Positions 1-11,152 of a stretch of 47,094 bases of DNA are shown piece by piece. The position numbers were made by a program, and so were the translations under genes. Every line of letters begins with the position of its first letter. Position 1 is the first letter of the stretch. Below the pieces are notes generated by a model that searched no databases, was not told the DNA's origin, and saw nothing but the letters and a program-made list of their open reading frames with translations. The stretch is from a virus: the IMG/VR virus record IMGVR_UViG_3300042894_001081, positions 1 to 47,094 of that record. One strand, 5' to 3'.

Positions 1-1072
1 ACCATGATCCAATTGGCGGGTTAGTTGATGCAGTTATATTAGTAACAAATATACCAGACCCTACTGCAAACCCGTGTGCATTTGTAGTAGTAACTGTAAT
101 AAGGCTGCCAGAATATGTAAATTCAGTATTGGCTGTGTTAACTGCCATGTACCCTGCACCAGAATAATAAGACCCAACGTACATATATGTTTTCATAGAA
201 TCAAGAATATTACCAGTAGCAACATTAGTACGTGCCCAGTATGAAAAACCAGTTACAACTGAAGTCGAAACAGTTAACACATGTGGAATAACCCAACCAT
301 TTGCTGCAGCTGCAGTAGTATCTTGTATATTAAGTGGACTTGAATATGTTACTGGATAACCAATATAAAATGTTACCGCAGAAGCAGAAGTTGCTGGCGC
401 AGACAACAAAAACGAGTTAGCAGCAGCGCCGATACCTACAACTGTAGTACCGGCTGGTATACCGTTAACAGCTGTCATTACAGTCATACCAACATATATA
501 GTTGCACCTGCAGTTACACCAGTAATTATTGACGATCCAGAAGCAGTAGTAGCAGTGCCTGCATAAAATGGCAATGTTACCGCAATTAATCTAGTACTAT
601 TTGCAACTATAGTTAATGGTACTATTGGTGTAGTATTGTCATAAAATGCCGATGGGCGATTATTCATTAATGCAAGTGATTCCCACTTAGTAGGTTGAGT
701 ACCATATTCAAAGTCAGTATCAATAAGTGATTGAGGAGTACTCATTCTAAATTTACCAACTGGATCCATTTGTGCTTCAGCTGGTTGGAATGATTCGTTT
801 GATTCTTCAACTAAAATTGATAATTTATCAGATGCTGACATTCCTGTTGTGCTTACATCTAACGTAATAGTAGTTGTTTCAACATTGTCAACAATTGTTG
901 CAGACCAATTTGCTGCTTTATAGTTAGCATCTGCAAAATTAAATAATACAGTGCTTTTAGTAACATTAGTGATTAAAATCACTTGCTCCATACGTAAGTA
1001 TTTCCCGTTTACAGTAACAACTTTTGTTGATGGATTAAACGTATAAGCTTCTAAAATAATTCTTTTTGCCAT
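1..1072 (-). CDS. Virion structural protein (tail/fibre type), 3' end outside window
   Basis: The minus-strand frame is open from an ATG at 1072 to the left edge of the window, so only the N-terminal ~357 residues are visible. The start begins MAKRIILEAYTF and has the Shine-Dalgarno GGAG about 8 nt upstream. Around residue 120 is the segment DFEYGTQPTKWE followed by a few residues and NNRPS. I know this signature from large virion structural proteins of marine T4-like phages. The rest is Thr/Ser/Ala/Gly/Val-rich, beta-strand-like sequence typical of tail fibres and baseplate-associated proteins. It lies just downstream of the small gene at 1085-1330 and is probably co-transcribed with it. The structural call is strong; the exact part of the particle is not determined. 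Confidence 0.75.
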   Translation of the reverse strand, partial: MAKRIILEAYTFNPSTKVVTVNGKYLRMEQVILITNVTKSTVLFNFADANYKAANWSATIVDNVETTTITLDVSTTGMSASDKLSILVEESNESFQPAEAQMDPVGKFRMSTPQSLIDTDFEYGTQPTKWESLALMNNRPSAFYDNTTPIVPLTIVANSTRLIAVTLPFYAGTATTASGSSIITGVTAGATIYVGMTVMTAVNGIPAGTTVVGIGAAANSFLLSAPATSASAVTFYIGYPVTYSSPLNIQDTTAAAANGWVIPHVLTVSTSVVTGFSYWARTNVATGNILDSMKTYMYVGSYYSGAGYMAVNTANTEFTYSGSLITVTTTNAHGFAVGSGIFVTNITASTNPPIGSW

Positions 1073-1084
1073 GTAATTCTCCGA

Positions 1085-1330
1085 TTATTCGACAGGTTCA
1101 GAAGGCAATACAGGAGCTTCTGGTTCTTTATATACATCAAGTAACCAATTAATGTCGGTGGTGTTAATAGATTGTTGTGATGCAAATATAATTTTTCCGT
1201 TATAATTAATAACGTGCGGATCACCTGCAGTTAGTCTTGCGCAGCTCATCATCGCGTCAGTTAACGTGAGACCTACTACTTCATAAAAGTAGTTGTGATC
1301 AGGAAATGCTGCATTTAATTCGTTAAACAT
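1085..1330 (-). CDS. Hypothetical small phage protein (81 aa)
   Basis: I do not recognise a family. The frame extends upstream to a TTG at 1378, but the ATG at 1330 is the better start: GAGG lies 9 nt before it and a late-promoter-like CTAAATA sits at 1362-1368, inside the longer reading. The product has a conserved-looking middle (VVGLTLTDAMMSCARLTAG) and ends in a Pro/Glu-rich tail. The phrase TTDINWLLDVY resembles ADIDWLLSVT in the 136-aa protein at 11142-11552, so the two may be distant relatives. It sits between two large structural genes. Confidence 0.6.
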   Translation of the reverse strand: MFNELNAAFPDHNYFYEVVGLTLTDAMMSCARLTAGDPHVINYNGKIIFASQQSINTTDINWLLDVYKEPEAPVLPSEPVE

Positions 1331-1361
1331 AAATCTTTTCCTCAATATTTGTTTTGTACTG

Positions 1362-1368
1362 TATTTAG
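1362..1368 (-). promoter_or_regulatory. Candidate T4-type late promoter (CTAAATA)
   Basis: Minus-strand CTAAATAC lies 31 nt upstream of the ATG at 1330. It is a weaker match than TATAAATA. It helps decide the start of that gene because it falls inside the TTG-extended frame. Confidence 0.4.
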
Positions 1369-4300
1369 TTAATTCCAAAATTGAATAGGTGAAATTTTAG
1401 TACTAGTTACTGTTAACACTGTTTCTCTTCCAATTTCAGAAATACGATTTACTAAGAATTTATCTACTATACCGTTTCTTTGGACATTCTTTTCTCCAAC
1501 TACTGTAGGTAGATACTTTAATGATAACATTGATAAATTCACGGTAACTGGTTTTAATACAGTTACATTAGATAACGCACTAGCAGAGTTTTTATCTGTA
1601 ACTACATTTATATTTTTAACCTGTAACTTGTTTACAGTACCTTGCTGATTGTTTAGTCTAGAATCGCCTTTGAGTGAGGTGATCTGTTTATCTAGTAACG
1701 ACACTGTAGTAACTGCACTAGGCTGTTGGAAATATGCATTTAACGAAGTTGATGACCGTAATCTCATGTAATACAAGTTTTCTCTTGGCAATACTGGTGC
1801 AACTGTAGTTGATACAAAATCTTGAGGATATACCGATGACACTATTCGTTGAATTCGTGTATTCTCAAGTATTATATTTCCATAATGCTCAATTACTATG
1901 TATGACGATGTTCCGTCTATTACCGTTGTAAAGAAAGTTTGATTATTCGAAATAATTTTAACTGTGGTGTTAGTTGGAAATGGCACAAATGATAAATCGT
2001 TAAATCTTAAAGTTATATAATCTGTAGTTATAGTATCGTACGATAATATTAGCTCATCAAAATTATACCAATCGCTAGTCTGAGTGTTAGTAGTATACGA
2101 AGTTAACGTCGACGATGTAATTGCAAGATCGAAATCACCTGGTATTTTTGTATCATTAAATAATTCTAATTTTCCACTAATATCGTTATCGATTGCAAAA
2201 TTGCTAAAGCGTTCTATACCACCGAATATAATTTGAGAACCACGGAAATTAGGTTTAAGTAAACTTGCTGCTAAATTTTGTTGAGCAGTAGTTAAATCAG
2301 TCGGCCTTATTAAATTTGCATATTGGGCATTAACAACAGATTGTTCTGAAATAGGTGAGTATAATCTACTAATAGTCATACCAGTATAATTAGTTGGGAA
2401 TCCTACAATTGAATCAAACGTAATACTGTACATATTAGCAGATGTAACAAGCACATCTTGGACAAAGTTTACATCTCCTTGTTTAATTCTTACATTATAT
2501 CCGGCAGTAAATAATGGTATCGGAGTAGTGTTACTGAATGTTAACGTGATTGTGCTATTTGTTACAGGCGATGCTATTAATCTATTATCGACGTCTTTAA
2601 GATACCATTCAACAACATTATAGATTAATGGCTGTCCGATTACGTATACAGTTACTCCGTCTGGGGAAGTATCGTACGGAATTAACGAATACGGAACTGC
2701 AACTGAACTTGATGACACAGTTGGCACAACTGGACTAATTGCATAAGTTCCTCTATTATTATAAATTAATTTACTAATTGGGAATAACGATATAAATCCA
2801 GTATTTTTCGAAGCAGCTAAATTTTCTCTAGGTAATGCTAAATTAGTTGGATTTATTAATGGCGTAATTTCATTATCTACTAGAGCTTGATGATATACTG
2901 AAGAATATAACTGGTTAATAGTCATTCCTGTATAATTAGTTGGAAATCCTAGTACACTGTTAAACGTAATGCTTGATTGAGTATTTGATACTACTAATAT
3001 ATCTTGTGTAAACCCTACAGAGGGTTGAGTAATTCTTACATATTGATTTTCTAAGAATGGGCACAACACATCTGCATTTGTAAACATCAAAGTAGTCGTT
3101 GGCTCGATCGGATCTGCAATACCAGTTAATCTGTTATCAAGATCATTAATATACCAATTGGGTACATTATAATTAATAGGTTGTCCTGATACGTATAGTG
3201 AAAGCCCAGATTGAACGGTATCAAATGAATTAAGTATCGATGTTGTAGTAGGTAATCCAGCTGATGTCATATCAGTAGTAATTGTAACAAAACTAGTTGT
3301 TCCTCTAGAATTATAAACTAATTTACCAATTGGGAACATTGACGTAAATGGTATATTCGATGCAGCAGCTAAGTTTTCTCTTGGTAAGAGTAGTGTTTCA
3401 GGATTAATAGGTACGTCAACTAACGACTGTGCATATATTGGCGAATATAAATGATTTATAGTCATACCAGTATAGTTAGTAGGGAACCCAACAACTGTGT
3501 CGAATGTAATACTAAAAAGTGTAGCAGAAGTAACTAATATGTCTTGACTAAAATTTGATGCAGGTTGTGTAATTCTTACATATTGATTTTCTAAGAATAA
3601 TTTCCAAATATTATCATGATAGAATATTAGAGTAGTTGTTTCGCTAGGTGTATTTAAAACCCCAACAAATCTGTTATCAAGATCGTTGATATACCAATTG
3701 GGTACATTATAATTAATAGGTTGTCCTGATACATATACAGATACTCCATCAACCAATAAATCGTAATGAGTTAATGATCGAGACTGATCAACAGACGTAT
3801 CAATTAAATCACTAATAACTTTAAATGTATCAACTATTGCAGATGATATATCAGAAGTATCAGTTGTTAAGTTAAATAGCTGTTTGCTAATATCTGCAGA
3901 TGATAAGTCTGTATTAACTGTTGACAACACTAATAGTTGTTTTGCTAAATTACCAGATTCTACTATACTATCAGATACAGACGAACTAACTGTACCAATT
4001 GGAAAATTAAACATGCTTGGCAACATTACTGAATAAAATAATTTTTTACGAGAATCGCTTGCAGTGCTAATTGTAGTATATGTATGATCTTGATTATACA
4101 CCGTTTCAACAATGTTATCAATGTATAGGTCAAACGGCATGTCTAATTTCATTAAAATTGTAATCGAATCAGTAGTACCATTTAAGACTGTAAATGTTTC
4201 TGAGAACCATCGTTTATTTGAAATGCGTACAGTACTGTTAGTTGGAAACGGAATAAACTGTTGATAATACGGTGTGCTAAAATACAGTGTAATATATGAA

Positions 4301-6462
4301 AGTTGTCTAACAGAAGTAGTAATAATATCGTTATCAAACAAATATGAATCAACAATTGACGTGTTATATGTTTCATAATCTACATTGCGAGAAATTACCG
4401 GAAAGGTATATTCTCCAGTTACTGGCGCAATGTGTTTTTCTAAATTGTCAGAAATTATAGTTGTTTTAATTTCAGCAGTAGCAAATTTTATTTTATTAAC
4501 AGGGTCGGCTTTAACAGGCGAGTAAACTTCTTTCATTACTGAAATTGGTTTTTCTAAATTATCAGATGTTAACTTACTGACAACAGTTTTAATATATTCT
4601 TTTGTTGGTATTTGGATACTTGGTGCAACTGCCGGAGCAACTATCGACGCTAACATATTTTTTCTAGAAACACTAGCACTAGGATATTCACTAACAATTC
4701 TTGATTGATAAAACACTGATTCAATAATATTATCAATTATCGCATTGTCTGAATCAAAGTCTGCATAATCAATAGTAACTGAATTACTAGTGCCATTAAT
4801 TACAGTAAATGTATTAGTAAATCCGTATACATGATTTGAAATTCGAATAGTAGTACCTGTTTTAAATGGTATAACATGATTGTAAGCTGGATTATTAAAA
4901 TACACAGTTGTTGTTAATAACATACTAGTGGTATATGATAAAATATCACTGCCGTTAATATACCAATCTACAACTGATGTATTTACAGTTACAAATTTAG
5001 GAGTTTGTGATATAATATTAAATTTAAATTCACCGTAACTACTACTTTCGTATGTTTCTAATCTAGTTGATTGTACAGTTGGCGTAACTGATCGAATATC
5101 AGTTCTTAAGTTAGTAATTTTATCAATAGTATGATTAGTAGTTACTCCTTTAAATATAGAAACTGAAGATTGCTTACCTATTACTGTTAATAATTGACTA
5201 GAGTTGTCAGCCGATGCAAATTTCTCAACAATTGGTAGTTTAATACTAGGAGAAAGCACAGGAGTTAACGAGAATACTAGATTTTTTCTTGGAGTACTAG
5301 CAGTGCTAAGTTCTGCAAGCGTTCTTGATTGATAAAATACAGTTTCGTACATATTATCAATTATTGCACCATCCGATTCAATTTCTGTGTATTCAATAGT
5401 AACATAATATCCAGCACCTTTTAATACAACAAATGTATTTGAGTATTGTGAAGATTTATTTCTTATACGAACTGTACTTCCAGTTGGAAATGGTACGAAT
5501 TGATAGTATACTGGATTGTTAAAATATAACGTTAATGTTGAGTTTAATCTAGTTGTGTATGATATTTTATCAGTATCGTATATGTACCAACTAACTGTTG
5601 ATGCATCAACAGTTACATATTGCGGAGTTTGAGAGATAACATCAAATGAATATTGTCCAGATATATCGCTAATATGAGTTGAAAGAGTAACTGGCACAGC
5701 TGGAGGAATAACTTCTCGAATGTCTGTCTTTAATTTAGTTACGCTGTTAACTGTTTGATTAGTAGTTATACCTTTATACACAGCCATAGCAGTTTGTTTA
5801 CCGACAGTTAATCGGTTTACGCTATCAGCTGATTTAATATTTTCACTAAAAGGTATCTGAATACTTGGAAATTGTGAAGGAGCCATAACTGATCGATTTA
5901 AATTTTCTCGATGAATGCTTCCTAAATTTGATTCAATTGCAAATCTATTTTGATAATACACTGTTTCAAAAATATTATCAATTATTAATCTATGTGGCGG
6001 AATAACATCGAAGTTAATAGTAATTGAATAAGAGTTACTAGATAATACTGTGAAAATCTTTGTATATCCAGACTGTGGACTAGAAACTCGAACATTGCTA
6101 CCTGCCTTAAATAAAATAACATGTTGCAATTGATTAACAAAGTATAATGTAATAGTAGTTGCTTGATTAGTAGTGTAAGTTACTACGTTTTTTTCAAACG
6201 CATACCATTCGGCAATATTTGTGTTTACTGTAGAATATTGTTGAGTTTGATTAACAACTGTAGTTGTAATACTGCCGTAAATATTACTTTGATATAATTC
6301 TAAGTTGTTTATATCAGTGTTATCAGTAACTTCTGCAAATAAATCAGTTCGTTGTTTAACTAATGATGGATGTTGCAGTGCTTGTTTATCGTAGGTGTAC
6401 CAATTAACGATATATGAATTATTTGAAGTAATTGTTCCTGGAGCTGGAAATATAGTAGTCAT
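1369..6462 (-). CDS. Giant modular virion/tail-fibre protein (~1,697 aa)
   Basis: This long Ser/Thr/Val/Ile/Asn-rich protein is built from about eight repeats of ~130-160 residues. Type A modules carry a W-Y strand, TLYF, PF.TG..VRI, a TF.VL or VTI strand, IIDN..ETV..Q and a closing RKNL or RENL. They fill the N-terminal half and recur once near the C terminus. Three type B modules in the middle share YVSGQPINYNVPNWYINDLD, VRI.QP, DILV, FPTNYTGMTI and LPRENLAA. Linkers between A modules carry SADN..QLLTV-like segments. Repetitive beta modules of this kind are expected in long tail fibres or particle appendages. A TTG at 6477 would extend the frame, but the ATG at 6462 is exactly 5 nt after a late-promoter octamer, so I start there. 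It follows a terminator and ends overlapping the longer reading of the next gene. The receptor-binding role is inference. Confidence 0.8.
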   Translation of the reverse strand: MTTIFPAPGTITSNNSYIVNWYTYDKQALQHPSLVKQRTDLFAEVTDNTDINNLELYQSNIYGSITTTVVNQTQQYSTVNTNIAEWYAFEKNVVTYTTNQATTITLYFVNQLQHVILFKAGSNVRVSSPQSGYTKIFTVLSSNSYSITINFDVIPPHRLIIDNIFETVYYQNRFAIESNLGSIHRENLNRSVMAPSQFPSIQIPFSENIKSADSVNRLTVGKQTAMAVYKGITTNQTVNSVTKLKTDIREVIPPAVPVTLSTHISDISGQYSFDVISQTPQYVTVDASTVSWYIYDTDKISYTTRLNSTLTLYFNNPVYYQFVPFPTGSTVRIRNKSSQYSNTFVVLKGAGYYVTIEYTEIESDGAIIDNMYETVFYQSRTLAELSTASTPRKNLVFSLTPVLSPSIKLPIVEKFASADNSSQLLTVIGKQSSVSIFKGVTTNHTIDKITNLRTDIRSVTPTVQSTRLETYESSSYGEFKFNIISQTPKFVTVNTSVVDWYINGSDILSYTTSMLLTTTVYFNNPAYNHVIPFKTGTTIRISNHVYGFTNTFTVINGTSNSVTIDYADFDSDNAIIDNIIESVFYQSRIVSEYPSASVSRKNMLASIVAPAVAPSIQIPTKEYIKTVVSKLTSDNLEKPISVMKEVYSPVKADPVNKIKFATAEIKTTIISDNLEKHIAPVTGEYTFPVISRNVDYETYNTSIVDSYLFDNDIITTSVRQLSYITLYFSTPYYQQFIPFPTNSTVRISNKRWFSETFTVLNGTTDSITILMKLDMPFDLYIDNIVETVYNQDHTYTTISTASDSRKKLFYSVMLPSMFNFPIGTVSSSVSDSIVESGNLAKQLLVLSTVNTDLSSADISKQLFNLTTDTSDISSAIVDTFKVISDLIDTSVDQSRSLTHYDLLVDGVSVYVSGQPINYNVPNWYINDLDNRFVGVLNTPSETTTLIFYHDNIWKLFLENQYVRITQPASNFSQDILVTSATLFSITFDTVVGFPTNYTGMTINHLYSPIYAQSLVDVPINPETLLLPRENLAAASNIPFTSMFPIGKLVYNSRGTTSFVTITTDMTSAGLPTTTSILNSFDTVQSGLSLYVSGQPINYNVPNWYINDLDNRLTGIADPIEPTTTLMFTNADVLCPFLENQYVRITQPSVGFTQDILVVSNTQSSITFNSVLGFPTNYTGMTINQLYSSVYHQALVDNEITPLINPTNLALPRENLAASKNTGFISLFPISKLIYNNRGTYAISPVVPTVSSSSVAVPYSLIPYDTSPDGVTVYVIGQPLIYNVVEWYLKDVDNRLIASPVTNSTITLTFSNTTPIPLFTAGYNVRIKQGDVNFVQDVLVTSANMYSITFDSIVGFPTNYTGMTISRLYSPISEQSVVNAQYANLIRPTDLTTAQQNLAASLLKPNFRGSQIIFGGIERFSNFAIDNDISGKLELFNDTKIPGDFDLAITSSTLTSYTTNTQTSDWYNFDELILSYDTITTDYITLRFNDLSFVPFPTNTTVKIISNNQTFFTTVIDGTSSYIVIEHYGNIILENTRIQRIVSSVYPQDFVSTTVAPVLPRENLYYMRLRSSTSLNAYFQQPSAVTTVSLLDKQITSLKGDSRLNNQQGTVNKLQVKNINVVTDKNSASALSNVTVLKPVTVNLSMLSLKYLPTVVGEKNVQRNGIVDKFLVNRISEIGRETVLTVTSTKISPIQFWN

Positions 6463-6467
6463 AAAAA

Positions 6468-6475
6468 TATTTATC
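6468..6475 (-). promoter_or_regulatory. T4-type late promoter (GATAAATA), leaderless geometry
   Basis: Minus-strand GATAAATA is followed by TTTTT and then the ATG at 6462. In T4 late promoters the octamer occupies about -13 to -6, so transcription would start at the A of the ATG. It abuts the terminator of the preceding gene. Confidence 0.6.
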
Positions 6476-6480
6476 AAAAA

Positions 6481-6506
6481 AAAAGCTACGTGAAAACGTA
6501 GCTTTT
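6481..6506. terminator. Bidirectional intrinsic terminator
   Basis: A perfect inverted repeat (AAAAGCTACGT, loop GAAA, ACGTAGCTTTT) is flanked by A and T runs. On the minus strand it ends in nine or so U residues and terminates the gene that stops at 6524. Confidence 0.85.
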
Positions 6507-6523
6507 TAATGAGTTACAATAGT

Positions 6524-9511
6524 TTATGCTGGAATAGCAAATCTAAAGTTATTTGGGAATGTAGTATTATTCCACGATGATGGAGTTGTAGTTCCTGTAT
6601 TATCTTCTAAACTTCTATAACCGCTTGTTGCGTTAGTAGTCGTAGTAAATACACTCCAGTGATATGTAGTAACACCTGGAGATGTAATTACCCAGTGATC
6701 AGTAGCAGTACCTGATGCGCTATAAAAATCATCAGCTGCTTCAATAGTAACACTAACTGTATCCATTAATGTACCTAAACCACTTGGAATAACTTTTAAT
6801 CCGTAAATTCTACCACGGATATCAGGATCCCATGCAGTACCTAACACTACTACAGGACTAAACATAAATCTTTTACTATTATAAATGTTAGTGTTAACTG
6901 GTACTAAATTACCTAAGTGTGGTTGAGGAATAGTATTTATTGTTGTAGTAAGTACATTACTGGCTATTGTTCCAGGACTGTTATACGCACCACTTGCACC
7001 CATTTCAAATAAATGCCCCCAACGACCAGTTGTGATTGTAGCAGCACTGTATACGTGAGCATTTAGCCCAACTAAGTCAGCAACACTTGATCTAATTCTT
7101 GGAACAGCAAATACACAACCATGTACACCATTACTATTTGGAATAGGTAGTGTTGGAGCTTGTGTAGCACCTACTGGGAATCTGTTAGAATTAAAATACG
7201 CAAAGCAAGGCCATGGACTAACTTGAGGAGTAATTGTATATCCGTCAGCTGTCATTGCACCGTAATATGTGTATCCTGCTCCTACTGCACCACCTGTTGG
7301 TGTAGCTGTACCTGCTCCTGCTCCTGTATCTTCAGGTTGAACACGTTCAAATTCAACACATCCTAACCATTGAGTTTGTGCATTTGAGAATGATTTACCT
7401 TGGATTAAGAAATAGCGTGATTTAGCAAACAAGTATAAGAACCCACCGGTTTGTTGTGTCATTACAGTTTGATCTGTAACACCGTTTAATGCAGTTACTC
7501 GATCGCTGCAATCAGCTTTGTTTAAACCAACACCACCGCTTTGTGCCCAACTAGCTGCCCATCTTTCATACACTACTAAGTTGTAAGCAGCATTTGAACC
7601 TGAAACTGTTACAGTAGTACCTGCAATCGGGTAATATCTAAATCCGAAATATTTACGATCTAAACTTGTGTTAACTAATGCAAGTGTTGTTTCTGCGGTT
7701 TTATTTAAACTTGAATAAACAAACTCAATGTAATCACCGGCAATGTAAGCAGGAGACATAATACCAGGGCCAAACGTACTGTTTGCATATATTGTATTTT
7801 CTAATGGGTGATACAATGTGATTGTAGTACTTACTACTGAAGTAATATATGTGTACAATGGCGTTGTTCTATAAATTGATGCTGCAGTTGCATTAGTAAT
7901 AGTGCCAGACCATGGCGTAACAGTCATTGATGTATCACTTGAAATAGTCGCTACATAACAATAAACACCGCCAAAGTAAATCTCAGCACCTACATGCAAT
8001 TGTGTAGTAAATGCAGTACCGGTTCCTGTAATTGTATTTGCCGAAGCTGTAACCGTACCTGATAATAAGATCGGAGAGCCACCGCCGTTTTGTATTTTTA
8101 TAAAGTTTCCAGCAACATGACTTACACCTGCTGCGTTAATTGTAATTGTGTTTGAACCGGCTACACTAGTTGCATTAACATAGCCAAGCCCTGCTGCAGA
8201 ATATTTAGATTGAGTTGCAGTTCCTGAAGTCCCTTCTCTAGTTCCTTCTAATACATAACCGTGCATTTTTTTCTTTTTATAAACTGTTGCAGCTGATGCT
8301 AACGGTAAATCGTGATTAACTTTAAACGTTGTTTCGTTAATGATCCGAGTAACAGTCGTTTCAAGTCCATTAATGATAAGGTCGTCACCGACTCGTAATT
8401 CGTTTGATAAAATAGATGCACCAGGAGTATATGTTAAGATTGCATCTTCAACTTTAAATTTTAAACCGGTTAGTGTTACCGGATATTTTCCTTGTGTACT
8501 AGTTCCAGTAAAACCTGTTGGATCTGCTAAAGTACCTGCAATTGGTGTAGTAAACGAAAACGAACGTAATTCATCGCCAACCCAAACTTGACTTGTGCCA
8601 CTTGGTAAGTCCCAATAAAAGTTTGTATTAACACCTGTAATTGCAGAAAGATTGCTAGTTGTACTAATAGTACCACGAGGTGTCATTTTGTACTGTAAAT
8701 TACTATCTGTAAAATCAAATGGTGTAGTAGCAGTTACAGTTAATTCGGTATTACTTATAATTGCAGAAATAACTCTTAACCGTCCGTTAATTGCGATAGA
8801 TCTACCTGCAACGCCGTTAGTTGCTTTTTTAATTGTAGCACCTGCAGAAATTGCAGATCCCGGAGCAACTCTTACAGTTGCAGTAAGATCGTCACTAACT
8901 GTTGCTACTGTAAAATATGCAGTATCGTTAATTGTTAAGCTATCACCAGGTTGCAACGTAGTTAAGAATGAAGTTCCAGTTCCTGTAATTGTGCCGTTAG
9001 TACCAATTGCAACAGTACCGGTTATAGAAACTGCATCAACTGCATTTGTACATTCGCTTAAGAAATAAGTTCCAACTCCTGTTACTGTAGCCGAACCTGT
9101 AACTACTGAAACTTTACCAGTAGTAATATTAGGATATCCTGCGATTGTGTTGCTAACCGTTCCAAGTAGTTGTGTTCCTAAATTACTTGGATTTAAAATT
9201 TTAATAGACGATGCTAGTGTAATTGATGGACTAAAAGCAACTGTTACTGTAAAACTTGAATCTGAAATAATTGATGCTACTGTGCGTTTTTGGCCTGCAA
9301 GCATGATAATATCGTTTACACGAAGTTGTGTAATAAACAATGATCCTACGCCTGTTACAGTTACATCTGATGCAGTTGCGGTTCCTTGTAGTGTGTCGTT
9401 ACGTAACCATTTATCAACTGTTGCAAAGGTAGGCCATAAATCCGCACCGGTTGTTACCGCTCCGTATGTAATTGCGGCACTGTTTCTACCGAGTTCGTTA
9501 AGTACTGCCAT
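6524..9511 (-). CDS. Virion structural protein with repeated beta modules (995 aa)
   Basis: The ATG at 9511 has AGGAG about 7 nt upstream. The N-terminal half holds repeated ~60-75-residue beta modules with the pattern TGTGTSFxTxLxxGDxIxINxxxxxVxxIxSDxSxTVT. They are visible near residues 50-100, 160-210, 360-400 and 490-545. I know this module from structural proteins of marine T4-like phages. The C-terminal half is non-repetitive, with Trp and Tyr clusters (YYPIAGTTVTV; FLYLFAKSRYFLIQ) that look like a particle or receptor-facing domain. It lies between the collagen-like fibre gene and the giant modular protein and ends in a strong terminator. The location in the virion is inferred from context. 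Confidence 0.75.
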   Translation of the reverse strand: MAVLNELGRNSAAITYGAVTTGADLWPTFATVDKWLRNDTLQGTATASDVTVTGVGSLFITQLRVNDIIMLAGQKRTVASIISDSSFTVTVAFSPSITLASSIKILNPSNLGTQLLGTVSNTIAGYPNITTGKVSVVTGSATVTGVGTYFLSECTNAVDAVSITGTVAIGTNGTITGTGTSFLTTLQPGDSLTINDTAYFTVATVSDDLTATVRVAPGSAISAGATIKKATNGVAGRSIAINGRLRVISAIISNTELTVTATTPFDFTDSNLQYKMTPRGTISTTSNLSAITGVNTNFYWDLPSGTSQVWVGDELRSFSFTTPIAGTLADPTGFTGTSTQGKYPVTLTGLKFKVEDAILTYTPGASILSNELRVGDDLIINGLETTVTRIINETTFKVNHDLPLASAATVYKKKKMHGYVLEGTREGTSGTATQSKYSAAGLGYVNATSVAGSNTITINAAGVSHVAGNFIKIQNGGGSPILLSGTVTASANTITGTGTAFTTQLHVGAEIYFGGVYCYVATISSDTSMTVTPWSGTITNATAASIYRTTPLYTYITSVVSTTITLYHPLENTIYANSTFGPGIMSPAYIAGDYIEFVYSSLNKTAETTLALVNTSLDRKYFGFRYYPIAGTTVTVSGSNAAYNLVVYERWAASWAQSGGVGLNKADCSDRVTALNGVTDQTVMTQQTGGFLYLFAKSRYFLIQGKSFSNAQTQWLGCVEFERVQPEDTGAGAGTATPTGGAVGAGYTYYGAMTADGYTITPQVSPWPCFAYFNSNRFPVGATQAPTLPIPNSNGVHGCVFAVPRIRSSVADLVGLNAHVYSAATITTGRWGHLFEMGASGAYNSPGTIASNVLTTTINTIPQPHLGNLVPVNTNIYNSKRFMFSPVVVLGTAWDPDIRGRIYGLKVIPSGLGTLMDTVSVTIEAADDFYSASGTATDHWVITSPGVTTYHWSVFTTTTNATSGYRSLEDNTGTTTPSSWNNTTFPNNFRFAIPA

Positions 9512-9556
9512 TTGTTATTCTCCTAAATAATAGAATGATATGTCATTCCGATATGT

Positions 9557-9564
9557 GTATTTAG
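9557..9564 (-). promoter_or_regulatory. Candidate late promoter (CTAAATAC)
   Basis: Minus-strand CTAAATAC lies 45 nt upstream of the ATG at 9511 and overlaps the stop region of the fibre gene. A short stem (GAATGA-CATA-TCATTC) lies between it and the ribosome site. Confidence 0.4.
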
Positions 9565-9567
9565 TTG

Positions 9568-10866
<1,299 letters not shown>

Positions 10867-10870
10867 ACTG

Positions 10871-10878
10871 TATTTATT
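10871..10878 (-). promoter_or_regulatory. Late promoter (AATAAATA), near-leaderless
   Basis: Minus-strand AATAAATA is followed by CAGT and the ATG at 10866, which puts the expected start site within one nucleotide of the initiation codon. Confidence 0.55.
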
Positions 10879-10915
10879 GTATGCTAAACAAAAGATTAAT
10901 CAGAAGTTTGTTTGA

Positions 10916-11152
10916 TTAGTACATGCGTTTGCGATTTACAGATACTGGGTTTGCTTCTTTTTGCAGTTTTTTACGATACCGTGCTTTTGCTGCACCTGCT
11001 TCTCGTTTACGTTTCGTAGTTGGTTTTTCGTAAAACTCTTTTTTACGTAACGTTTCTAATTTTCCAGAGTCTTCAACTTTGCGCTTAAATCGTCTTAACG
11101 ATTGTGTAATGTTTTCATTTTCGCGCATTGTTACTTTAACTCTATTCTGCAT
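10916..11152 (-). CDS. rpsU: Ribosomal protein bS21 (78 aa)
   Basis: The product matches bS21: a VRENE-like start (TMRENENITQSLRRFKRK), then a basic helix with EFYEKPT and KRKR, and a basic C terminus. bS21 binds the 30S platform near the anti-Shine-Dalgarno region and affects initiation. Phage copies are known, including in pelagimyophages. The frame is open upstream, but the ATG at 11152, which overlaps the end of the 136-aa gene, gives the family's normal length and has GAGG 14 nt before it. A phage bS21 could replace the host subunit and bias initiation toward phage messages. That functional step is inference. Confidence 0.9.
   Translation of the reverse strand: MQNRVKVTMRENENITQSLRRFKRKVEDSGKLETLRKKEFYEKPTTKRKREAGAAKARYRKKLQKEANPVSVNRKRMY

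Noticed and set aside
8340-9530. Plus-strand open frames opposite the 995-aa structural gene
   Set aside because: They are shadows of the beta-repeat coding sequence without starts, ribosome sites or recognisable domains.
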